From assembly GCA_000827265.1 (NCBI GenBank), contig KN834824.1, positions 5,997 through 20,780 of the forward strand: a stretch of DNA of 14,784 nt, in the 5' to 3' direction. The position numbers were made by a program, and so were the translations under genes. The notes under the pieces are model-generated. The model was not told the DNA's origin. It did no database searches and saw only the letters and a list, made by a program, of their open reading frames with translations. This DNA is from Collybiopsis luxurians FD-317 M1 (Eukaryota; Basidiomycota; Agaricomycetes; Agaricales; Omphalotaceae). Of the stretch, positions 8,661 through 14,784 are shown piece after piece. How positions within the stretch are numbered: the stretch's first letter is position 1; every line of letters begins with the position of its first letter.

Positions 8661-9088
8661 CATGGCACTACCTGGCGCAAAATTCTACAACTCAGCTCAG
8701 AAATGAGAAACAAGCACAGCACAAGTGAAGGTAGAGGTATTCCAGCCACCAAACTGCCTGCAGGACAACCAGATGTTGCAACAGATTTTTCATCATCGGG
8801 GGCATTCTTTCTTGGTGCACATCATTTCCATATCAGTAGTGGGGAATTTTACCACATCCAAAGTCATCAAAACATTACAGTACACAACAATACCAATGTC
8901 CTCAACACTGGGGGGATGGGAATTAGGGGGGTATTGCAAGTCCTCATTTGTCCCTCCCCCAGTCAATACTTTATCAGGAGGAAGGACATGCTTTCCCATC
9001 TTTCAACAATTTTTTCAGCTCCAATTGTAGCATTTTATAGTGCAAAGAAAAGAGAGCTTGAGAATTTTATCAGCCATCACATGAAATG

Positions 9089-9121
9089 GTAAAGTAATTC
9101 TATCCAGTTAATCAGGATTAG
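9089..9121 (+). other. Possible 33 bp intron or in-frame stop region in the NLR remnant
   Basis: GTAAAG...GATTAG begins after HHMK. Removal keeps the frame (33 is a multiple of 3), deletes the TAA at 9091-9093 and reads on into NAIHLDASSVKTLYKTFDKE. It is shorter than the other introns, so a simple nonsense mutation is equally possible. Confidence 0.35.
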
Positions 9122-9507
9122 CTATAATGCTATCCATCTGGATGCAAGTTCAGTTAAGACTCTTTACAAAACCTTTGACAAAGAAGTGAAAAGCCCACAG
9201 TCTCTCTCAGAAACACCATTTTAATTCTTGAAAATATGCATCCATCTCTGCTATTAGAAGACCATCTTCCGAAATGGATCTACATGGCATCAATTCTCAT
9301 CATAGGGACAAATAAGGACATAATTAAGCAAACCTCAAAAGAGGTTTTGCAACTTTTGGATCCCCTAGACCAGAAAGGAATGGAAGAGCTGGCATTGGCT
9401 GTCAAATCCAGTTTGCAGTCAAAACAGTGTGTTGTTACAATTGTGGCAGCCGGCGGAGCTGGGAAAACGCAAGTTGTACTCAAATTTGTGGCTAATAATG
9501 TTGGAAG

Positions 9508-9557
9508 GTAAGGCTATTGCAAGCAAATAAGAGAGAGACCAGAAAAGTAACAGGTAG
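9508..9557 (+). other. intron in the NLR remnant
   Basis: It is 50 bp, starts GTAAGG and ends GGTAG, with a TAAC branch-like site 11 bases before the end. Splicing joins KFVANNVG to S-LDRFANVWLFDASS in frame. Its length matches the introns of the ABC gene. Confidence 0.68.
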
Positions 9558-10028
9558 TTTGGACAGATTTGCAAATGTCTGGTTGTTTGATGCCAGCTCC
9601 AATGCTACACCTGCAGAAGGTTTTAGAAAGCTTGGAAAGGCTCTAGGAGTGGGAAAAGAGGTGGAAAATGTCAAAAATTTCCTAGCAAGTACTCAGAAAG
9701 ATTGGCCTTGCATTTTGATAATGCAGACAGCAGGGAAGTGTCCCTGAAAGACTATATTCCTGTCTGCAACCATGGAAATATAATTATCACAAGCTGCCTT
9801 AGAGAAATGGCACAATTGAGTTCTCCAAGCAATCACATTGGTCCTGAGGATCTTGACAGGAATAGTGCCATGAAATTACTTTTTCACCATGCACATATAG
9901 AACCTTCCAAAGATGACTACAATTTAGGACAGACAATTGTTACAGCTCTTGGCCATCATGCTCTGGCTATTTCCACAGCTGGAGGTTACATTCAAGCAAG
10001 TGCTACATGTGGGCTGAGTAACTATCTA

Positions 10029-10243
10029 CCACAGCAAATTACCACTAGGACTGAGGATAGCCGTCATCTGTCCCGGTTTGACACACCCACTGACAGAGTT
10101 AAGGATCACCTTGTTTTCGGAATTGTTCTTCCAGAGGCAGCTGGTTATGAGTGCATGGAATGGAGTGGAATGCCAAGTTTCTGCTCTGATAATTCTGTGC
10201 CTGATCCAAGGCAGGCAATTTTGAATTGATCTAATTTTTGCAA
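10029..10243 (-). pseudogene. ABCG/PDR-like ABC transporter fragment, antisense to the NLR end
   Basis: The minus strand, open from about 10243 to a TAG at 10028-10026, encodes KNNSENKVILNSVSGCVKPG and then QMTAILSPSG. This is the start of an ABCG-type ATPase domain, where a typical protein reads 'ILxxVSGxVKPGQMTAIxGPSGxGKTTLL'. The fragment stops inside the Walker A loop (SPSG then NLLW and a stop); the first loop Gly is Ser, and the GKT is missing. The last codon is followed by GTAATT, which could be a splice donor whose downstream exon has been lost. Upstream residues (RAETWHSTPF) may match the conserved 'W' segment before the domain. The NLR similarity on the other strand ends at the same point. 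Confidence 0.55.
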
Positions 10244-10608
10244 TTTATACAATTTTAGTTAGTTTTCATTACTCAAATTGATGAAATTTATTCCAATTAC
10301 TGAAACAGGCATGAGTCCCACCATGCATTAGCGTGGCCCGCTTTGCGTCAAGTCAAAGCAGGGACCATGTACCTGACGTTCGTCCATTCAATGCCAACAT
10401 TGCCACTCCCTGACCTATCGTATCCGTTTCTCCGAGCTCGCCGTTGAGCCAGCCAGCCAAATAACCAGAGTACAGCAATGAGCACCAACTGGCCCACCAT
10501 GACCCCTAAGCCACCGATAATGCCTGGGTTAAGAGAAGATGAGGAAGATTGAGCTTGAACACCTCGAAGAGCAACTAAAAGTAAGAGCGAGCGGTAGATA
10601 ACAGGACT
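10244..10608. other. Stretch without a recognised gene
   Basis: CG content rises sharply from about 10310, marking a compositional boundary. A short frame (10540-10605) reads KMRKIELEHLEEQLKVRAS to a stop, coiled-coil-like but too small to assign. Confidence 0.4.
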
Positions 10609-11551
10609 GTGGAAGTGCTACCTGCCGTGCAGGTAGACGCTCATTATTTATACAATCATCACTTACCTTAAAAATTCTACATTCGTACTTACAATTATTA
10701 GTTTTGATTAATATACTCACTTTTCGTAGGGTTTGCGCGTACTTACTATATTCATCACTGCACATGATATTACATACTTCTTACCGGACCGACACTTTCA
10801 CATTCTCACACTCTTTCCTTTTTCCTTCCTTTCGTTCCTTTCTACGTATTACCCCGTTCGGCACTCGACAAGTCCCCTTTAAGCTCATCCCATCCCTTTT
10901 CCAACCGACATTCGTGTCATTCTTCGGAGTCAACAGACAGGAGTACGATCATCGGACAGGTATGGGTAGGACGGAATGGTTGATGTGGAGGAATTGGCAA
11001 TATGACGGAATGGTTCCTCGACAACGCGACAGGGTCTGGTGCTGGTTTCGGTGAACTCGACCTCTCTCGGAGCAGGCCCGTATTGAGATGTTGAGTCTGG
11101 CAAACTCGATATCACCACACTGAGGGCGGCAGTGTGCGCGATACGGTTTACTTGTCACGCGTGTTTCCCGGACTGTGTTGGGTAAGTCGGAACTAGTATT
11201 AGGCTCATTTCTATTCCTTCAAGTTTTCGATTGACATATGTCGAACGGGTGTCCAGCTACGCAAGAGAACGCGTTGGAGCTGTGAACTCGTATTAAAGTA
11301 GAATTATTATTCAAATGAAGCATCTTTTTCCCCCCCTTCTCTCAACTTGTGTGTGTCCTCGTAAAACTGCGTGCCCAGTGGATCGTCGGAAGAGACGGTC
11401 ATCGTGCTAAGTGTCCAATTTTTCATTTCTACTAACTCTATTTTACATTTATAGATATCTATCTATACAACCCCCTCTACGCATACCCTATCTCACAGGA
11501 CCCGACAGAACAACCTCAGATCCACGCAAGGATCAATTTACCTTTCGTTAG
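10609..11551 (+). other. Possible 5' LTR and leader of the Gypsy element
   Basis: It starts at a TG, carries a TATA-like TATTTATA near 10645 and long pyrimidine-rich, promoter-like tracts (about 10795-10850), has no convincing gene, and runs to a candidate primer-binding site. The start and end are inferred only from position and these features; no second LTR copy lies in the window. Open frames at 10704-11054 and on the opposite strand have no recognisable motif. Confidence 0.3.
10618..10636. repeat. Perfect hairpin near the retroelement 5' end
   Basis: CTACCTGC-CGT-GCAGGTAG has 8 bp arms and a 3-base loop. It follows TGTGGAAGTG (from about 10609), a plausible LTR start (TG), and precedes TATTTATA at about 10645. 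A hairpin just inside the LTR start would suit a fungal Gypsy element, but no 3' LTR is present to confirm it. Confidence 0.5.
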
Positions 11552-11563
11552 TGGAGCCCACCG
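11552..11563 (+). other. Candidate tRNA primer-binding site
   Basis: TGGAGCCCACCG starts with the TGG expected opposite a tRNA CCA end and lies 79 bp before the gag ATG. The tRNA was not identified and the preceding bases do not end in CA, so this is weak. Confidence 0.25.
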
Positions 11564-11641
11564 CGAGGGGTTCTGTTTTCCGAGGTCCTATCCAAAGCTA
11601 AGTTTCTAATTTTATTCTATACCTTTCAATATACTACTCCT

Positions 11642-13640
11642 ATGTCGTATCCTAGCGTGTACGCTCCTGCGGGAGGGTTCAATCTTCGAGTTCCCATGCC
11701 CATACCTCGTACACAGAACGCTCCGTTCTTTAATGGTCGATACCTCGAAGATTTCTTGAAGCTCATTATTCAGCACGGTGCGAATGCCGGTATTACTGAT
11801 GCTAACAAATTGGTTAGGTACATTATAGATTATTCATCGGACAAGGTCAAAGACAATATTATCTACCTCGACGAATTCGATCTCGACAAAACGCCGAAAC
11901 CTACGTGGAACCTGGCTAAGGAAGCGTTGACACTTCTATACAGCGCTACAGACAAACCAAAGGATTACACCGAGGAAGAGCTTAAAGCATTCTGCCGCGA
12001 GAAAGCCGCTAAGCAGTCTTTCTCTAAAGTCTCTGATGTGGAAAATTACTTACGAGATTTTATAGCTATTGCAGCGTCCCTCAAGAAACGAAAAATCCTT
12101 AGTACTGAAGAATATAATCTGTATTTTGTTCAAGGACTGCCGACTTCATTGAAGGATTGGTTCGCTTCGGCCATTCCTGAGACGCAACGTACTTGAGCTA
12201 ATCCTCCATCGATTGCCGAGTCTCTCAAGATCCTCAAGGCTAGATTCGATAAGGATTCTATTATTTACAAAGATTGGAAAAAGGAAGAATCTTCCGAAGC
12301 TAAGCATTTGTTCGACGAGTTTGGTAACCGCATAGATATTACTAAATATTACACAGAACTGTCCTCAGAGATACAAGCCACAACTGTTCCAGGGCTTACA
12401 CCTGCCCCAGTATCTGTAAAGCCAAAATTGACTTCAGTTGATGAGCTAGCGAAACAGCTCGAAGCACTCACTCTTACGATCAATTCGCTCCGTAACTCAG
12501 GCTCAAATGCGACCGTAGATCCCAAGACAATGTCGAGGGATCAGTTAGCTGGGGAAGTGGAGCGTTTGAAGGGATTAATGGACAATGGTTCGGTTAAACC
12601 TCAACAGGGAAGTGATTTCGTTAATAATCGTCGTTATTTCATCTGTGGCAAAGTCGGTACTCACCCTATTGGTCCTAGGAACTGTCCTGAAACTAATAGC
12701 CTTCTTACCGAACATCTTATGACGTTCGATGCTCAACGCAACCGATACATACTTCCGAGTGGCCAGGATCTCCCGCGTGTTCCGCCAGGATGGTCTGGCG
12801 GTGTAGCTTCTTATTTGCGCTATCAGAGTTCTAACGCTAAGTCCTCAGTTTCTAATTCGCTGATCGTGATACTCCTCCTAATATGCGTAGTGGTAATACA
12901 GTGGGGTTGTGATTTGACAACTCAGAAGTTCTTAGTGGTCACAGCTTTGCACTTGAATCCATTGGACCAGAGGCTAATTATTCATCTTACCCCTCTCTGC
13001 GTTCTGGAAAAGATACTAACAATCATTTCAATCCCCTTGATAGACCAGCAGACAAGACCAAGAATCCAAAAACAAATAGTCACAAGCCCATTCCAAACCC
13101 TACTCCTTCACCAAATCCTACGACAAATCCGCCTCCTAAAGCTCCCCAACAAGTTCGTTTCGCTCCTCTAGTGTCCTAACAACAGCCACAACAATCTCAA
13201 CAACCTCAAGTACCACCCCCGTCGCATCCTATCAATACTGAGCAGGGATGGAAGGCATCTCGTCCCGGAAACCCTCGTGGAGGAGTACCTCAAGATGTAC
13301 AGATGAAGGATGGAGAAAAGAAAAATATTGGCCCACAGTATCATTTCACATCTAAAGTTCAAGAATCGGCTGACCCGCAGTCTATTTATTCTAGTATAGG
13401 TGAAACAAATGTGCCTATCACTCTTGCTCAACTTCTGGCCATTAGTCCACCTCTTGCAAAGATCTTCGCGGAGAATACGAGAACTCGTCGAGAATATGGA
13501 CCTGCAAAGGAAGGATTTACGGCCAAACAACTCTGATGGATGTTTGAGGCCATTATTGCATTAAATAATAATCAAGGTGGACCAGCGGATAGACGCGACG
13601 CGTTCAATGCGAGATTGTGTCACACCTTGGAGTTATGAGG
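11642..13640 (+). pseudogene. Ty3/Gypsy-type retrotransposon gag, basidiomycete family, decayed
   Basis: Gag would form the virus-like particle that packages the element's RNA. It starts at ATG 11642 (MSYPSVYAPAGGFNLRVPMP). The capsid-like segment contains YLEDFLKLIIQHGANAGI, RYIIDYSSDKVKDNI and EEYNLYFVQGLPTSLKDWF. Later come LTSVDELAKQLEALTLTINS and a zinc-knuckle region, YFICGKVGTHPIGPRNCPE, whose first Cys is Tyr. LPRVPPGWSGGVASYLR is a family hallmark. The frame then shifts at about 12850-12860 and continues as NTVGL, SYPSLRSGKDTN, a Pro/Gln-rich linker, KNIGPQYHFTSKVQESADP and ITLAQLLAISPPLAKIF. In-frame stops are TGA 12194, TGA 12910, TAA 13177, TGA 13534 and a TGA near 13636. Sequence after about 13640 shows no protease, RT, RNase H or integrase. 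The element is a 5' fragment. Confidence 0.75.
12641..12691 (+). other. Gag zinc knuckle with the first cysteine lost
   Basis: The segment reads Y-x2-C-x5-H-x6-C (YFICGKVGTHPIGPRNC). In related gags the first position is Cys. TAT here fits a single G-to-A change from TGT, that is, C-to-T on the other strand. Confidence 0.6.
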
Positions 13641-13667
13641 TTATGACAATTCGGCGCCGCTTACACA

Positions 13668-13690
13668 ATCTTCGCCACTGTGGCGAAGAT
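13668..13690. repeat. Perfect palindrome, 11 bp arms
   Basis: ATCTTCGCCAC-T-GTGGCGAAGAT is a perfect inverted repeat with a one-base centre. A second small palindrome, TGGCG-A-CGCCA (13690-13700), overlaps its right end. It lies about 30 bp after the last recognisable gag sequence. Confidence 0.75.
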
Positions 13691-14012
13691 GGCGACGCCA
13701 CAAGGACCCGCACATTTGGCGGATCACATGATGGTTCACATGGTCATCTCGGCATGGGGCGCTATTGACTTTGATTTCTTCACGTAGAGCGACCGGAATA
13801 TCTTCAGGTATAAATAGTAGACAGAGGGCCACTTGAACTTTATAGCTAGAAAGATTATAAACATTGAATATGCACTCATCAATGCAGCAAGCTCAGCACT
13901 AGAAGTGATAACCAAGTAAGGCTCCTGTATTCTCAATGCCAATATTTAAAGGTATGATGATCTCGAGAGTGTATGACTATGTTTAACGGCTGAGTTACCG
14001 TCATCTTGGCAA

Positions 14013-14036
14013 GTTAGCTGCCCTTCGGGCACTAAC
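14013..14036. repeat. Hairpin GTTAG-TGCCC-TTC-GGGCA-CTAAC
   Basis: A 10 bp stem with one bulged C (14018) and a TTC loop, 20 bp outside the TA-flanked element. It is not followed by a T-run typical of a terminator, and its function is unknown. Confidence 0.55.
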
Positions 14037-14055
14037 CGACTTAGCTTTTGCAGTA

Positions 14056-14078
14056 CTATGGTTCGCAGGGATATGAAA
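14056..14078 (+). repeat. Left 23 bp TIR of the TA-flanked element
   Basis: It starts CTATGGTTCGCAGGG and ends ATATGAAA, and is identical to the reverse complement of 14744-14766. Confidence 0.85.
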
Positions 14079-14743
14079 CATTCTTTATACTGAAACAGTC
14101 AGTATCTCAAGAAATCTAAATAGAACAATCGAAGCCTATCACTTGAAAACCCCCAGTCTGAATTTATGGTATTTTTCTTGAATTTACTCGTCGTGTCGGG
14201 CAGTTACCGAGCAAAAACAGGGATATGAAAGATTCTGATGGCTGCTGGTCTCTGTCACATAAAGCCGGACAGCGGCAGAGCGGTGTAATCAGCGTAATCA
14301 ACGTTAGAGACGAGAGCTCATCAAGTCTTCACTTAGTGCTTACGCAATGGGTGCCGATCTCATTTCGATGCCGCAGTGCGTAGCACAAGCCCTTGTCACA
14401 TCAGAGTACTCTTTTTTTGTTTTGTCTGCGGATTGCACTGTACCCCATATTTTGCTTAGAAAATTTAGAATTGAGCCCTTACTATCATATCTCATGTGTG
14501 TCTCTTCCAATCCCTCCTGTTTCTATTCACATTCTTACATTCCTGGGAATTTGATGGGGGTATGCACCTCAATCTCGTCGAAGTTCAGGCCACCATAGTC
14601 ACTGGTATTGAAAAACAGCTCTGTAAAGTATCTGAGATTCATAAATACTACTTGATTAATCTATGAAAAAATTGTGGAAGGCACCCGATAGTGGGAACCA
14701 TGTTAAAAACATATTCTTTCACAATATTTCATATCCCTGTCCC

Positions 14744-14766
14744 TTTCATATCCCTGCGAACCATAG
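14744..14766 (-). repeat. Right 23 bp TIR of the TA-flanked element
   Basis: It ends TGCGAACCATAG before TA, and is a perfect inverted match of the left TIR. The subterminal repeat TTTCATATCCCTGTC lies immediately inside. Confidence 0.85.
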
Positions 14767-14784
14767 TATAACACGACTTGAATA

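Larger units (their letters stand above)
8703..10028 (+). pseudogene. NLR/STAND NTPase (NB-ARC/NACHT-type), decayed and truncated
   Basis: Fungal NLRs are proposed non-self sensors: an N-terminal effector or signalling segment, a nucleotide-binding domain, then C-terminal repeats. I start at ATG 8703. Residues 39-57 form HHFHISSGEFYHIQSHQN, and residues 84-104 hold CPSPSQYFIRRKDMLSHL, the usual lead-in to the domain (canonical YFxGRxD, here Gly to Arg). Then come Walker A GGAGKT (9452-9469), VWLFDASSNAT, Walker B-like FDNADS (9714-9731), DYIPVCNHGNIIITSCLRE (normally TSR) and ALGHHALAISTAGGYIQ. An intron at 9508-9557 joins the P-loop exon to the next. The gene is broken by a TAA at 9091 (or a 33 bp intron 9089-9121) and by frame losses at two ATTTT runs (9218-9222 and 9712-9716). 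Recognisable sequence stops at LSNYL (10028), so TPR or other repeats are absent. Codons are nearly CpG-free. Confidence 0.72.
13641..14055. other. Stretch after gag without a recognised gene
   Basis: No retroelement pol motif is visible in any frame. It contains two strong hairpins (13668-13690 and 14013-14036), listed separately. Confidence 0.5.
14056..14766. mobile_element. 711 bp TIR element with TA duplications (MITE-like)
   Basis: The left terminus 14056-14078 starts CTATGGTTCGCAGGG and continues ATATGAAA. The right terminus 14744-14766 is its exact reverse complement (TTTCATATCCCTGCG...CATAG), so the TIR is a perfect 23 bp. TA stands directly outside both ends (14054-14055, 14767-14768), the duplication expected for Tc1/mariner-like elements. 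The motif CAGGGATATGAAA recurs inside (about 14218-14230), and an inverted partial copy (TTTCATATCCCTGT) lies just inside the right end (14728-14741). An open stretch at 14347-14598 has no recognisable transposase motif, so the element is non-autonomous. Confidence 0.82.

Noticed and set aside
8725..9030. Second plus-strand frame overlapping the NLR first exon
   Set aside because: The NLR motifs (SSGEFYHIQ, CPSPSQYF) are in the other frame; this one has none.
10704..11158. Open frames on both strands in the putative LTR or leader
   Set aside because: They are mutually overlapping, lack motifs, and lie in a pyrimidine-rich promoter-like region.
13168..13530. 120-codon minus-strand frame opposite gag
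   Set aside because: It is antisense to the recognised gag C-terminal region (QYHFTSKVQESADP), so a shadow.
14013..14036. Hairpin considered as part of a tRNA gene or terminator
   Set aside because: No cloverleaf arms or anticodon context can be folded around it, and no T-run follows.
14347..14598. 83-codon plus-strand frame inside the TA-flanked element
   Set aside because: No transposase DDE/D motif or helix-turn-helix is visible, and its length is within chance expectation.

Overview
The window looks like a transposon-rich, decayed stretch of a filamentous fungal genome, most likely a basidiomycete (Agaricomycete). The signs are spliced genes with 50-52 bp introns carrying fungal-type branch sites (CTAAC/CTAAT), a fungal STAND/NLR NTPase, a basidiomycete-type Ty3/Gypsy gag, and several non-autonomous terminal-inverted-repeat (TIR) elements. 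I see no intact gene. Family names come from recognised motifs and not from a search.

Layout. (1) 1-969, minus: the N-terminal part of an ABC transporter (ABCC/MRP-like), four exons, running off the left edge, with two reading-frame breaks. (2) 1157-1824: a 668 bp TIR element built of CAGTGACC-type repeats and flanked by TTAA. (3) About 2400-3215: a second repeat-bounded region with CCTGAGGATCC-type ends; its core is a diverged copy of the core of element 2. (4) 3850 to about 6575: a 2.7 kb element with long inverted termini and AAGTAACTT arrays, enclosing a broken minus-strand cysteine-rich gene. (5) 6580-8660: mostly empty sequence with two unrecognised minus-strand coding-like remnants. 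(6) 8703-10028, plus: a decayed NB-ARC/NACHT-type NLR with Walker A, Walker B and later nucleotide-binding motifs, but no C-terminal repeats. (7) 10029-10229, minus: a fragment resembling an ABCG/PDR transporter, abutting the NLR break. (8) About 10609-13640: the 5' part of a Gypsy retrotransposon (leader or LTR-like sequence, then gag), broken by stops and a frameshift, with no recognisable protease, RT or integrase. (9) 14056-14766: a 711 bp TIR element with TA target-site duplications.

Base composition is a mosaic. The ABC gene and gag are CpG-rich, while the element-rich middle and the NLR are almost CpG-free. Several disabling changes (CGA to TGA stops in gag, a likely CGC to TGC change in an NLR motif) fit loss of methylated CpG. 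The best candidate for unusual biology is the NLR remnant with a short beta-rich motif where an effector domain would sit, together with its abrupt junction to the antisense ABCG-like fragment.
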